A stretch of 64,000 bases of DNA, from NCBI GenBank assembly GCA_016721195.1, contig JADKIO010000005.1, forward strand, positions 1,114,001 to 1,178,000, in the 5' to 3' direction. Below the pieces are notes generated by a model. It worked only from the letters and a program-made list of their open reading frames with translations. It had not been told where the DNA came from and ran no database searches. This DNA comes from Candidatus Geothrix skivensis. GTDB taxonomy: Bacteria; Acidobacteriota; Holophagae; Holophagales; Holophagaceae. The position numbers were made by a program, and so were the translations under genes. Positions 7,803-20,741 of this stretch are shown here, one piece after another (positions within the stretch are counted from its first letter, which is position 1; the number at the start of each line of letters is the position of its first letter).

Positions 7803-9371
7803 CTATTTGGGCGGATGCTCCAGGAAGGTCAGTCCCGGGCACTTCTCCGCCGTGGTGCGGCGCTGCCAGTCGTTCTCGAAGAGAATCGCCGGGTTGCCCT
7901 CCACGTCCTCCACCAGCTCACCCCAGAACCTGCTGGGCTCCGGCCAGCCCCCGGTGATCCAGCGGGCCATCTGGAAACCGCGAGGCTCCAACAACACGGG
8001 GCAGGCGTACTCGTCTTTGAGGCGGTGCTGGAGCACCTCGAACTGCAGGCGGCCGATGGCGCCCAGGATGGGCAGGGGCGCGCCGCCCTTGGGCCAGAAT
8101 ACCTGCACCACGCCTTCCTCCGCGATCTGGCCCAGACCCTTCAGGAAGCCCTTGCGGGCGCCGGGGTCCGCCAGCCGCACGGAGGCGAACTGCTCGGGGG
8201 AGAAGCGGGGCACGGCGTGGAACTCCACGGCCCCCTGGGCGCTGAGCACGTCGCCGATGCGGAAGAGGCCGGGGTTGATGAGGCCCAGGATGTCCCCAGG
8301 ATAGGCCTCATCGACGATCTGCCGCTCCCGGCCGAAGAACATGTGGGGATAGTTCAGCTTGATGGACTTCTTCTCCCGCACGTGGAGGGCGTCCATGCCC
8401 CGCTCGAAGCGGCCGGACACGATGCGGGCGAAGGCCACGCGGTCGCGGTGGGCCTTGTTCATGTTGGCCTGGACCTTGAAGACGAAGGCCGTGAAAGGCT
8501 GCTCGGGATCGATCTCGCCGCCCTGCATGAGGGGCCGGGGGCCCGGTGACGGTGCCAGTTCCAGGAACTCCTCCAGGAACTCGGCCACGCCGAAGTTGTT
8601 CACGGCGGAGCCGAAGAACATGGGCGACTGCTCGCCCCGCAGGAAGGCCTCGCGGTCGAAGGCCGGCAGCACGTGGTTCATGAGGTCCACGTCGTCCTTC
8701 AGCTGCTGCAGTTCAGCAGCCGTCAGCAGGGCCGCGATCTCGGGATCGTCCAGGCCGCCCTGGCCGGCCACCCGGGCCTTCCGGCCCGCCTTGGCCCGCT
8801 CAAAGACCTGGATCTGCCCCGTGGCCCGCACGTAGACGCCCTTGAAGTCCGTCCCCGAGCCGATGGGCCAAGTCATGGGCACGGCATGGAGGCCGAAGAG
8901 CTCCTCCACCTCGTCGATCAGCTCCACGGGTTCCCGGCCGGACCGGTCCAGCTTGTTCACGAAGGTGAAGATGGGGAGCTTGCGCTCGCTGGCCACCCGG
9001 AACAGTTTCTTGGTCTGCTCCTCCACGCCCTTGGCGCAGTCCAGCAGCATCACCACGCTGTCGGCCGCCGTCAGTGCCCGGTAGGTGTCCTCGCTGAAGT
9101 CCTGGTGGCCCGGGGTGTCCAGCAGGTTGATGGCCTTGCCCAGGTACTCGAACTGCATGGCCGCCGAGGTGACGCTGATGCCGCGCTCCTGCTCGATGCT
9201 CATCCAGTCCGAGTGGGCCGCCGCGCCGCCCTCCCGGGCCTTCACGCTGCCCGCCCGGTCGATGGCCCCGCCGTAGAGCAGCAGTTTCTCCGTGAGCGTG
9301 GTCTTGCCCGCGTCGGGGTGGCTGATGATGGCAAAGGTGCGTCGCCGCTGGATTTCTTCCGCAAGGCTCAT
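7803..9371 (-). CDS. prfC: Peptide chain release factor 3
   Basis: This 522-residue translational GTPase recycles RF1/RF2 from the ribosome after peptide release. G-domain motifs are SHPDAGKTT (G1), a switch region with EQERGISVTSAAM (G2), DTPGHQDF (G3) and NKLDR (G4), followed by RF3-specific domains (FFGSAVNNFGV, IGRLQFEVLQHRL). I chose the ATG at 9371, which has GGA a few bases upstream. An in-frame ATG four codons earlier (9383) lies against a hairpin and lacks a ribosome-binding site. It converges with the class II aldolase gene. Confidence 0.95.
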   Translation of the reverse strand: MSLAEEIQRRRTFAIISHPDAGKTTLTEKLLLYGGAIDRAGSVKAREGGAAAHSDWMSIEQERGISVTSAAMQFEYLGKAINLLDTPGHQDFSEDTYRALTAADSVVMLLDCAKGVEEQTKKLFRVASERKLPIFTFVNKLDRSGREPVELIDEVEELFGLHAVPMTWPIGSGTDFKGVYVRATGQIQVFERAKAGRKARVAGQGGLDDPEIAALLTAAELQQLKDDVDLMNHVLPAFDREAFLRGEQSPMFFGSAVNNFGVAEFLEEFLELAPSPGPRPLMQGGEIDPEQPFTAFVFKVQANMNKAHRDRVAFARIVSGRFERGMDALHVREKKSIKLNYPHMFFGRERQIVDEAYPGDILGLINPGLFRIGDVLSAQGAVEFHAVPRFSPEQFASVRLADPGARKGFLKGLGQIAEEGVVQVFWPKGGAPLPILGAIGRLQFEVLQHRLKDEYACPVLLEPRGFQMARWITGGWPEPSRFWGELVEDVEGNPAILFENDWQRRTTAEKCPGLTFLEHPPK

Positions 9372-9387
9372 GGATTCCAACATAGAA

Positions 9388-9408
9388 AGGCGCGGCTGAG
9401 CCGCGCCT
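9388..9408 (-). other. Perfect hairpin in the prfC leader
   Basis: A 9-bp stem (AGGCGCGGC/GCCGCGCCT, loop TGA) ends 16 bases before the chosen prfC start and on the minus strand is followed by TTTCT. It lies downstream of the candidate prfC -10 at 9414-9419, so it would be in the prfC leader. It could act as an attenuator or as a second terminator for the VOC gene. Confidence 0.55.
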
Positions 9409-9413
9409 CATCC

Positions 9414-9419
9414 ATTCTA
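9414..9419 (-). promoter_or_regulatory. Candidate -10 element (TAGAAT) of prfC
   Basis: On the minus strand TAGAAT sits between two hairpins. Transcription from here would start near 9407 and run through the 9388-9408 hairpin before the prfC start. No clear -35. Confidence 0.35.
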
Positions 9420-9420
9420 G

Positions 9421-9450
9421 CTCCAAAGGGCGCCTTCGCGCCCTCTGGAG
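9421..9450 (-). terminator. Hairpin downstream of the VOC gene
   Basis: CTCCA/TGGAG arms flank AGGGCGC/GCGCCCT around CTTC, eight bases after the VOC stop codon. On the minus strand the stem ends in CCCTTTGG, a weak T stretch, so termination is likely but not certain. Confidence 0.55.
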
Positions 9451-9457
9451 ATTGGAC

Positions 9458-9886
9458 TCAACCCCTTGCCGCCATCCGCCGCTGGATCTCCGCCTCGTCC
9501 ACATCCTCGATGTGGGTGGCGATCCACCAGTTGTTGCCCCAGGGATCCTGCACCCCGGCGTTGCGGTCCCCGTAGAACTGGTCAGCCGGTTCCATGAGCG
9601 ACTGGCCCCCGGCCGCCAGGGCGGCCTGGTAGACGGCGTCAGTATCGGGCACGTAGAGGTAGAAGCCGGTGGGCATGGGTTTCCAGGGGTCCCGGGCCTG
9701 GGCCATCATCAGCATGGAATCCCCGATCTGGACCTCCGCGTTGGCGATGGTCCCGTCGGGACGGAGGGTCCGGCTCTTCTCCACCGCCCCGAAGGCCTTC
9801 TCGACGAAGGCCAGGAAGGCCAGGCCGTTGGGCACGACCAGGTAAGGCGTGACGGTGTGGAAACCCTCAGGCACTGGCTGAACCAT
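9458..9886 (-). CDS. VOC-superfamily (glyoxalase/PhnB-like) protein
   Basis: This 142-residue protein has the paired beta-alpha-beta-beta-beta VOC fold and most resembles the PhnB/YcgE-like clade (TPYLVVPNG, AFLAFVEKAFGA, FYLYVPDTDAVYQAALAAGG, DPWGNNWWIATH). These are often annotated as glyoxalase/bleomycin-resistance proteins, but most have no known substrate. The start is the ATG at 9886, preceded by AAAAGGAG at good spacing. A longer open frame upstream crosses a palindrome and is not used. It sits between an exported oligopeptidase and prfC, with hairpins in both gaps, and the context gives no function. Confidence 0.85.
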   Translation of the reverse strand: MVQPVPEGFHTVTPYLVVPNGLAFLAFVEKAFGAVEKSRTLRPDGTIANAEVQIGDSMLMMAQARDPWKPMPTGFYLYVPDTDAVYQAALAAGGQSLMEPADQFYGDRNAGVQDPWGNNWWIATHIEDVDEAEIQRRMAARG

Positions 9887-9904
9887 CTTCCGCTCCTTTT
9901 CTAC

Positions 9905-9938
9905 CTCCAAACCGGGCGCATTCGCGCCCGGTTTGGAG
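9905..9938. other. 15-bp perfect hairpin between the oligopeptidase and VOC genes
   Basis: CTCCAAACCGGGCGC pairs perfectly with its complement around the loop ATTC. It fills most of the 63-base gap and ends six bases before the VOC ribosome-binding site on the minus strand. There is no T-run, so it may be a processing or stability element rather than a terminator. It shares the CTCCA arm with the hairpin at 9421-9450. Confidence 0.7.
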
Positions 9939-9949
9939 CCGGACAAAGA

Positions 9950-12079
9950 CTACTTCCTGATGCCTACCTGACTCAACATCCAGGCCGTTTCGAAGGCCTT
10001 GTCCTTGAGTGCGTCGTAGCGGCCCGAGGCCCCACCGTGGCCGGCGGGCTCCATCTTCATCTTGAGCAGGAGGGGGCTGGCATCGGTCTTGAGTGTGCGC
10101 AAGCGGGCCACGTACTTGGCGGGCTCCCAGTACATCACCTGGCTGTCGTTGAAGCTGCTGGTGACCAGCATGGCCGGATAGGCCCCCTTCTTAAGGTTCT
10201 CGTAGGGGCTGTAGGCCCGCATGTAGTCGAAGGCAGCCTTTTCATTGGGGTTGCCCCACTCCAGGTACTCGCCCACCGTGAGAGGCAGGCTGGCATCCAT
10301 CATGGTGTTCATGACATCCACGAAGGGCACGGCGCTGTGGACGGCCTTGAAGAGGTCGGGGCGCAGGTTGGTGACGGCGCCCATGAGCAACCCCCCGGCG
10401 CTGCCGCCTTCGATGACGAGCCGATCCTTGGCGGTCCACTTCTCCTTCACCAGGAACTCGGCGGAGTCGATGAAGTCGGTGAAGGTGTTCATCTTCTTCA
10501 TGAGCATGCCGTCGTCGTGCCAGGCCTCGCCCATTTCGTTGCCCCCCCGGATGTGGGCGATGACGTAGACCATGCCCCGGTCCAGCAGGCTCAGGCGGGT
10601 GCTGGAGAAGGTGGCGGACTGGCCGTAGCCGTAGGAGCCGTAGGCGTAGAGGAACAGGGGGGCGGAGCCGTCCCGCTTCAGGCCCTTCTTGTAGACCACC
10701 GAAAGGGGCACCTTCACGCCGTCCCGGGCCGGGGCCCACTGGCGCTCCGTGACGTACTGGGACTTGTCGTAGCCCCCGAGGACTTCCGTCTGCTTCAACA
10801 GGGTCTGCTTGCCCGTGGCCATGTCGCAGTCGTAGACGCTGGAAGGGGTCACCATGGACTGGTAGTTGAAGCGGAAGGCGGTGGAGGTGTATTCCGGCGT
10901 TCCGCCGGGGAAGGCGGCATAGACGGGCTCGGGAAAGGTCACGTCCCGCCAGTTCTTCTGCTTGAAATCATGGATGCGGAGCCGCTCCAGCCCCTGCCTC
11001 TTCTCCACGGCCACGGCATAGTCCTCGAAGACGTCCAGCCCCTCGAGGAGCACGTCGGGCCGGTGGGGGAGGAAGGTCCTCCAGTGCCCGGGGTCCGGCG
11101 TGGCCACGGGCGCGGTCACGAGCTTGAAGTTCTTGGCGCCTTTGTTGGTGCGGATGTAGAAGAGCCCCTCCCGGTGCTCCAGGTCGTACTTGTGCCCCTT
11201 CTCCCGGGGCAGGAGCACCCGGAAGGCGCCCTTGGGCTGCGACGATGGGAGGTAGCGGGCTTCCCAGGTATCCGTGGACTGGCATTCCACCAGCAGGTAC
11301 TTGCGATCCTTGGTGCGACCCACACCCATGCGGTAGAGTTCGTCCTTCTCCTCGAAGACCAGTTCCGGCTTGCCGGCCTGCAGATCCAGCCGCCAGAGCT
11401 GGTTGGAGCGCTTGGTGACGTCATCCTCAGTCACGAAGAAGGCGTGGCGGTTATCGGAGGACCAGGCGAAGGAGGTCACACGCTCCGCCAGGGGCTGGCT
11501 CACCTGACCCGAGGCGAGGTTCTTGGCGTAGAGCTTGTACTGCCGGAAGCCCGTGGTGTCCGTGATGAACAGCAGGGTGCGTTCGTCATCGCTGACGGCC
11601 ATGCCGCCCAGGCTGAGGAACTTGAAGCCCTCGGCGAGCTTGTTCTGATCCAGCAGGATTTCTTCTGCGACTTTCTCGTTGTAGGAGCCTTCCTTGGTGG
11701 CCTTCCTCCGGCACTGGATGGGATACTGCTTCCCCTCCTCGGTGCGGGAGTAGTAGAAGAAGGCTCCGCGGCGGGTGGGAACGCTCAGGTCCGTCTGCTT
11801 GATGCGTCCCAGCATCTCCTTGTAGAGGGCCTCCGAAAAGGGCTTGAGGTCCGCCGTCATGGCCTCTGTGTAGGCATTCTCCGCATTCAGGTAGGCCACC
11901 ACCTCAGGGTTGGTTTTTTCCCGGAGCCAGAACCAGGGATCGGCGACCTTTTCGCCGTGCCATTGGGAGATGTGTTCGACCTGCCTGGCCACGGGGGGCA
12001 CCGGGGCCTGGGCGGTCAGGTGGGGGGTGAGGCTCATGAGCACCGCCAGGCCAGCCAGGCGGAAGGGACGAGGGGACAT
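9950..12079 (-). CDS. ptrB: Exported S9-family oligopeptidase B-like protease
   Basis: This is a 709-residue prolyl-oligopeptidase-family serine protease. The N-terminus is a signal peptide (RLAGLAVLMSLTPHLTAQA). A beta-propeller domain opening ADPWFWLREKTNPEV controls access. The C-terminal alpha/beta hydrolase has the nucleophile Ser in GGSAGGLLMG, the Asp in SFNDSQVMYWEPAKY and the His in EPAGHGGASGR. The propeller and DVMNTMMDASLPLT resemble oligopeptidase B, which cuts after Arg/Lys in short peptides. Unlike E. coli PtrB it is predicted to be exported. AGGAG precedes the ATG. The gene symbol is by resemblance only. Confidence 0.85.
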   Translation of the reverse strand: MSPRPFRLAGLAVLMSLTPHLTAQAPVPPVARQVEHISQWHGEKVADPWFWLREKTNPEVVAYLNAENAYTEAMTADLKPFSEALYKEMLGRIKQTDLSVPTRRGAFFYYSRTEEGKQYPIQCRRKATKEGSYNEKVAEEILLDQNKLAEGFKFLSLGGMAVSDDERTLLFITDTTGFRQYKLYAKNLASGQVSQPLAERVTSFAWSSDNRHAFFVTEDDVTKRSNQLWRLDLQAGKPELVFEEKDELYRMGVGRTKDRKYLLVECQSTDTWEARYLPSSQPKGAFRVLLPREKGHKYDLEHREGLFYIRTNKGAKNFKLVTAPVATPDPGHWRTFLPHRPDVLLEGLDVFEDYAVAVEKRQGLERLRIHDFKQKNWRDVTFPEPVYAAFPGGTPEYTSTAFRFNYQSMVTPSSVYDCDMATGKQTLLKQTEVLGGYDKSQYVTERQWAPARDGVKVPLSVVYKKGLKRDGSAPLFLYAYGSYGYGQSATFSSTRLSLLDRGMVYVIAHIRGGNEMGEAWHDDGMLMKKMNTFTDFIDSAEFLVKEKWTAKDRLVIEGGSAGGLLMGAVTNLRPDLFKAVHSAVPFVDVMNTMMDASLPLTVGEYLEWGNPNEKAAFDYMRAYSPYENLKKGAYPAMLVTSSFNDSQVMYWEPAKYVARLRTLKTDASPLLLKMKMEPAGHGGASGRYDALKDKAFETAWMLSQVGIRK

Positions 12080-12123
12080 GGAAGGCTCCTAGGTGGCACG
12101 GGATCTACCCTACTACGAATGAG

Positions 12124-12147
12124 CAGGCCCCTCGGTTGAGGGGCCTG
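12124..12147. other. Hairpin between hppA and the oligopeptidase gene
   Basis: CAGGCCCCTC pairs with GAGGGGCCTG around GGTT. It lies 35 bases after the hppA stop on the minus strand. There is no T-run on the minus side (a short TTT on the plus side), so it is at best a weak terminator. Confidence 0.55.
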
Positions 12148-12182
12148 TTTGGTGATTTCCTGAAGCAGTTTGTGCAGCGGTC

Positions 12183-14621
<2,439 letters not shown>

Positions 14622-15000
14622 GGTGTTCCTCCGATGGGGTTCGAAATAATGGACGGGGATTGGGAAGGCTGGACCAGAGGGTGGCTTGCGGATCAAGCTG
14701 GTGGTCGCGGAAGCGGAAAGAGCCCCCACCCGGAGGCACAACACCAAAGTACTCGTTTGGATCGTATGGAAGCTTAGCGCGAACAAGTCGTTCCCTGCAA
14801 GACCACGGCTCCCATTACCCAACCTTTCAGGGGCCTGCCGACTCTAACCACACTGTGACCAAGGTCCTGCCCAAGGGGCTTTGGGAACCTGGGTCCGGAG
14901 CGGATAATTGAGCGGATCCGACCTCGACCCCAGTTGCCGACCCCAAGCCCCTCCGGGGATCCTTGTCTCCATTCTTCGTCACCTTCAAAGGAGTCCAACT
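14622..15000. other. Divergent intergenic region between hppA and sdhC
   Basis: The 379 bases hold the two divergent promoter and leader regions and no supported gene. The right part contains the sdh promoter candidate at 14881-14909. The left part, read on the minus strand, is the hppA leader with GGAGG before its start. No terminator or riboswitch fold was recognised. Confidence 0.6.
14881..14909 (+). promoter_or_regulatory. Candidate sdhCAB promoter
   Basis: TTGGGA (14881-14886), a 17-base spacer and ATAATT (14904-14909) form a reasonable sigma-70-type promoter about 90 bases upstream of sdhC. The octamer GAGCGGAT is repeated directly at 14898-14905 and 14910-14917, straddling the -10 with 12-base spacing, and could be an operator. 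Confidence 0.42.
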
Positions 15001-15696
15001 ATGTCCGTCGCTGAACAGAGCATCGCGGGCGCGGAAGCACGCGGCCACGGCTTCATGGCGTCCTCGGTGGGCCGAAAGGTCGTCATGGCCGCCACCGGCA
15101 TCGTCCTCTTCGGGTTCGTCACGGTCCACATGATCGGCAACACCCAGGCCTACCTGGGGGCCGAGAGCTTCAATGGCTATGCGAAATTCCTGCACACCAT
15201 GCTGCACGGTGCGGGCATCTGGATCTTCCGCGCCGTGCTCCTGGCCGCCACCGGCCTCCACATCTGGGCCGCGGTGTCCCTCACCCTTGCCAACCAGGCC
15301 GCCCGGCCCGTGGGCTACCGCGCGCAGCAACCGGTCGCCTCCACCTGGGCCTCGCGCACCATGCGCTGGAGCGGTTTCATCCTGGCGGCCTTCATCGTCT
15401 ATCACCTGCTGCACCTGACCACCGGTCAGGCCCACCCGAACTTCGACCCTGCGAACCCCTACGCGAACTTCGTGAGCGCCTTCAAGGTTCCCGCCGCGGT
15501 GGGTTTCTACATCGTGGCCCAGCTCTGCCTGGGACTGCACATGTGGCACGGCGTCTGGAGCTTCACCCAGACCCTGGGGCTCACCCATCCCCGCTACGAC
15601 AGCCTCCGGCGGAACTTCGCCACGGGCCTGACCCTGCTGGTGGTGGGCGTGAACATCTCCTACCCCATCGCCGTCCTCACCGGCTTCATTCACTGA
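15001..15696 (+). CDS. sdhC: Succinate dehydrogenase/fumarate reductase cytochrome b558 subunit
   Basis: This 231-residue membrane anchor of complex II has five predicted helices, as in the B-type (di-haem) SdhC/FrdC family. Candidate haem ligands are the histidines in VTVHMIGN, FLHTMLHG, GLHIWA, YHLLHL and GLHMWHGVW. It carries electrons between the SdhAB head and the quinone pool, here probably menaquinone given mqnC in the window. AAAGGAG lies before the ATG. SdhA follows after 16 bases. The order C-A-B without sdhD is typical of this type. Confidence 0.92.
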   Translation: MSVAEQSIAGAEARGHGFMASSVGRKVVMAATGIVLFGFVTVHMIGNTQAYLGAESFNGYAKFLHTMLHGAGIWIFRAVLLAATGLHIWAAVSLTLANQAARPVGYRAQQPVASTWASRTMRWSGFILAAFIVYHLLHLTTGQAHPNFDPANPYANFVSAFKVPAAVGFYIVAQLCLGLHMWHGVWSFTQTLGLTHPRYDSLRRNFATGLTLLVVGVNISYPIAVLTGFIH

Positions 15697-15712
15697 TTCA
15701 TAGGAGCCAGCC

Positions 15713-17632
<1,920 letters not shown>

Positions 17633-17643
17633 GGATCTGAACC

Positions 17644-18429
17644 ATGGCCAAGCACATCAATCTCACCCTTCACGTGTGGCGGCAGAAGAACGCCAAGTGC
17701 GACGGCAAGTTCGTCGAGTACCCCGCCGCCGACATCAGCCCCGACATGTCCTTCCTGGAGATGCTCGACGTGGTGAACGAGGGCCTCATCCGCAAGGGGG
17801 AGGAACCCATCACCTTCGACCACGACTGCCGCGAAGGCATCTGCGGCCAGTGCGGCATGGTCATCAACGGCCGCCCCCACGGACCCAAGGAGCGCACCAC
17901 CAGCTGCCAGCTGCACATGCGCAGCTTCAAGGACGGAGACACCATCACCCTCGAGCCCTGGCGCGCCGAAGCCTTCCCGGTGCTCAAGGACCTGATGGTG
18001 GACCGCGGCGCCTTCGATCGCATCATCGCCGCCGGCGGCTTCATCAGCGCCCCCACGGGCAGCCCGCAGGACGCCAACGCCCTGCCCATCCCCAAGGAGA
18101 ACGCCGACCTGGCCATGGATGCGGCCGCCTGCATCGGCTGCGCCGCCTGCGTGGCCGCCTGCCCCAATGCCAGCGCCATGCTTTTCGTCTCCGCAAAGAT
18201 CAGCCAGCTGGCCCTGCTGCCCCAGGGCCAGCCCGAGCGCTACATCCGGGTGCGCGACATGGTGGCCCAGATGGACGCCGAGGAGTTCGGCACCTGCACC
18301 AATCACAGCGAGTGCGAAGCCGCCTGCCCCAAGGGCATCAAGATGGAGAACATCGCCCGCATGAACCGGGACTTCATCAAGGCCAGCCTCACCTACCGTC
18401 CCCCCACGGGTGGCGGCGGGGCGGGCTGA
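17644..18429 (+). CDS. sdhB: Succinate dehydrogenase/fumarate reductase iron-sulfur subunit
   Basis: This 261-residue electron-transfer subunit links the flavin to the haems. The [2Fe-2S] cysteines are in CREGICGQCGMV plus a later TTSCQLH. The [4Fe-4S] set is CIGCAACVAACP, and the [3Fe-4S] set is CTNHSECEAACPKGI. GAGGA precedes the ATG, 11 bases after sdhA. A strong terminator follows the stop, closing the operon. Confidence 0.95.
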   Translation: MAKHINLTLHVWRQKNAKCDGKFVEYPAADISPDMSFLEMLDVVNEGLIRKGEEPITFDHDCREGICGQCGMVINGRPHGPKERTTSCQLHMRSFKDGDTITLEPWRAEAFPVLKDLMVDRGAFDRIIAAGGFISAPTGSPQDANALPIPKENADLAMDAAACIGCAACVAACPNASAMLFVSAKISQLALLPQGQPERYIRVRDMVAQMDAEEFGTCTNHSECEAACPKGIKMENIARMNRDFIKASLTYRPPTGGGGAG

Positions 18430-18448
18430 CGTCCTTCGCGCCTGGAAG

Positions 18449-18475
18449 ACGCCCGGCAGCCGCCGGGCGTTTTTT
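18449..18475 (+). terminator. Rho-independent terminator of sdhCAB
   Basis: A 9-bp stem (ACGCCCGGC/GCCGGGCGT), loop AGCC, then six T residues, 20 bases after the sdhB stop. Confidence 0.93.
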
Positions 18476-18595
18476 CAGGTGCCAGAAACCGGCGATTCAG
18501 CCGTTCCGCCGATGCTGAATGGAACCCACCCCAACCTCCTCCCGGCCTCACCGGCAGGATCACGCCATGGCCTTCCTCCTGTCTGAACCTGGCCT

Positions 18596-18601
18596 TAAGA
18601 T
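18596..18601 (+). promoter_or_regulatory. Candidate -10 (TAAGAT) of the hybrid kinase, leaderless spacing
   Basis: TAAGAT is followed by exactly six bases and then the GTG start at 18608, the geometry of a leaderless transcript. No Shine-Dalgarno sequence is present in the six bases, and no -35 is evident. Confidence 0.42.
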
Positions 18602-18607
18602 GCACCT

Positions 18608-20707
18608 GTGCGAAATGTCTTGAAGCAGAACGGGAACGCGTGGAAGGCCTGGGCCACTCCAGACCCGGCCCTGCCCCTGGAAAAGCAGCTGTTCCAGGGC
18701 ATCTGCCTGCTGGGCGGAGTGCTGAACCTGGTCGTCGTCCTCCCGGTCAACATCTTCCAGACCAGCCTGAGTCCCTGGGTGAACTGGGCGGTGGTCGGCC
18801 TGGGCCTGGAACTGATCGCCCTGTCCTGGCTGGCCAGGCGCGGCTTGTACCTCAAGAAGACCACCTTCCTTTCGATCATCATCTGGCTGGACCTCGTCTG
18901 GTTTCCCAATGCGGGCTCCCAGGGCAGCATCGGCCTCTACTTCTTCCCCGCGGCCTTCTTCCTGGTGCTGTTTTCCCAGGGTGCCTTCCGCAGCCTGGGC
19001 TTCCTCCTGCTGGTGGCCAACATCATCGCCCTGCTCGTGTCGGAAACCATCTGGCCGAACCTGGCGCACGCCTTCAACCCCATGGAGCGTCTCATCGATC
19101 TCTCCACGGGCTACCTCCTGAGCATGCTCATCTGCGCCCTGATGCTCTGGGTGGTCCTGGAAGGATTCAACCGGGAGAAGCGTCGGCTCGCGGACTCCGA
19201 GCGCCTGTACCGGGAGCTCCTGGAGCGCCAGGGAGAGGGCTTTGCCCTGGTCGATGCCGACGAACGGTTCATCTTCGCGAACCCCCTGGCCGAGCAGATC
19301 TTCGGGGTTCCCCACGGGGGCCTGGTGGGTTGTTCCCTGCTGGACTTCCTGGGCCCCGAAGGGCAGCACAAGGTCCTGGAAGAGACGAAGCTCCGCGCCC
19401 AGCAGATCCACAGCACCTATGAGATCCCCATCCGGCGTCCGGATGGCGAAGCGCGCCTCCTCCGGGTGACCGCCACCCCGGGTCGCCTGAGCCCCGAGGA
19501 GCCGCTCAACATCATTGGCGTCTTCAGGGACATCACCGAGGAGACGCAGGCCGAAAGAACCAAACAACTGCTGGAGCAGGAGAAGCACCAGGCCCAGAAG
19601 ATGGACAGCCTGGGCAGCCTCGCCGGGGGCGTGGCCCACGACTTCAACAACATGCTCGGCGGCATCATGGGCTATGCAGACCTCCTGCTGGCGGGGGAAT
19701 CCGACCCGAAGCGGCAGAGGTACCTGCTGGCCATCACGGCCGCCGCCAGCCGGTCAGCGGAGCTCACCCGAAAGCTCCTGGCCTTCGGCCGGAGGGGCAA
19801 GAATCTGGTCGTGTCCCTGAATATGCGGGATGCCGTGGAGGAATGCCTGGACATGCTCCGGCCGTCCATGAGTCCGGATCTGAAGGTCATCGTGGCCATG
19901 GTCGACTGCCCCTCCGTGGACGGCGATCCCGCCCAGCTCCACCAGGTCCTGGTCAATCTGTGCATCAATGCCATGGAGGCCATGCCCGAGGGTGGCGTGC
20001 TGACCCTTGCGGCCTGTGCACGGGAACTGCCCGGGTCGTCGGAGTCGGGACTCCCCCTCCCGGCGGGGTCCTATGTGGAGCTATCGGTGTCTGACACAGG
20101 GATGGGCATGGCCGAGGAGGTCCGGCCACGCATCTTCGAACCCTTCTTCACCACGAAGGACTCGTCGGGCGTGTCGGGCACGGGCCTGGGGCTCGCCACG
20201 GCCTTCGGCATCATCCAGACCCACCGGGGCGCCATCACCGTGGACTCGGTCCGAGGGAAGGGCAGTGTCTTCCGCCTGTTCCTGCCGGTGGGCCAGCTTT
20301 CACCCCTGAAGGCAGAGGCGCCAGTTCTTTCCACCGGGGGTCAGGGGCTGGTGCTGCTGGTGGAGGACGAGCCGATCCTCCAGGACCTGGGCCGATCGAT
20401 CCTCGATTCCCTGGGCTACGAGGTGCTCACCGCCGGGGATGGCCTGGAGGCGGTCGAAGTCTTCCGGCGGCATCACTCCCGCCTATGCGCGGTGCTCCTG
20501 GACCTGAAAATGCCCCGGATGGCTGGAAGGGAAGCCTACGCAGAGATCCTGATGGTCGATCCGAAGGTGCCGGTCATCGTGTGCACCGGCTTCGGAGAGA
20601 ACGAGGAGGTCCAGGAGCTCCTCACCCTGGGCGCGGCGGGAATGCTGGCCAAGCCCTACCGGATCGGGGAGCTGGCAGCCATGCTCCGGCAGGTCTCTGC
20701 CCGGTGA
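18608..20707 (+). CDS. PAS-containing hybrid sensor histidine kinase
   Basis: This 699-residue membrane kinase starts with GTG. Residues ~25-200 form several hydrophobic helices (a 5-6 TM sensor region of unknown ligand). A PAS domain follows (~200-315), then HisKA with the phospho-acceptor H344 in GGVAHDFNNML. Next are HATPase motifs (NLCINAMEAMPEGG, DTGMGMAEEV, GTGLGLATAFGI) and a C-terminal receiver domain with acceptor D632 in VLLDLKMPRM. There is no DNA-binding output and no partner regulator nearby, so phosphoryl flow beyond its own receiver is unknown. A terminator separates it from sdhCAB, so it is independent of that operon. Confidence 0.9.
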   Translation: MRNVLKQNGNAWKAWATPDPALPLEKQLFQGICLLGGVLNLVVVLPVNIFQTSLSPWVNWAVVGLGLELIALSWLARRGLYLKKTTFLSIIIWLDLVWFPNAGSQGSIGLYFFPAAFFLVLFSQGAFRSLGFLLLVANIIALLVSETIWPNLAHAFNPMERLIDLSTGYLLSMLICALMLWVVLEGFNREKRRLADSERLYRELLERQGEGFALVDADERFIFANPLAEQIFGVPHGGLVGCSLLDFLGPEGQHKVLEETKLRAQQIHSTYEIPIRRPDGEARLLRVTATPGRLSPEEPLNIIGVFRDITEETQAERTKQLLEQEKHQAQKMDSLGSLAGGVAHDFNNMLGGIMGYADLLLAGESDPKRQRYLLAITAAASRSAELTRKLLAFGRRGKNLVVSLNMRDAVEECLDMLRPSMSPDLKVIVAMVDCPSVDGDPAQLHQVLVNLCINAMEAMPEGGVLTLAACARELPGSSESGLPLPAGSYVELSVSDTGMGMAEEVRPRIFEPFFTTKDSSGVSGTGLGLATAFGIIQTHRGAITVDSVRGKGSVFRLFLPVGQLSPLKAEAPVLSTGGQGLVLLVEDEPILQDLGRSILDSLGYEVLTAGDGLEAVEVFRRHHSRLCAVLLDLKMPRMAGREAYAEILMVDPKVPVIVCTGFGENEEVQELLTLGAAGMLAKPYRIGELAAMLRQVSAR

Positions 20708-20741
20708 GGACGTCGAGGGCGACTGTGCGTCACACCAGGCC

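Noticed and set aside
9452..12139. An 895-codon plus-strand open frame
   Set aside because: It is antisense to the VOC and oligopeptidase genes, which have full catalytic motifs and ribosome-binding sites. The translation is a low-complexity Gly/Ala/His/Val mix typical of the reverse of GC-rich genes.
14622..15000. A riboswitch or small RNA upstream of sdhC
   Set aside because: No conserved fold or terminator-like structure could be recognised by eye; only promoter-like elements are supported.
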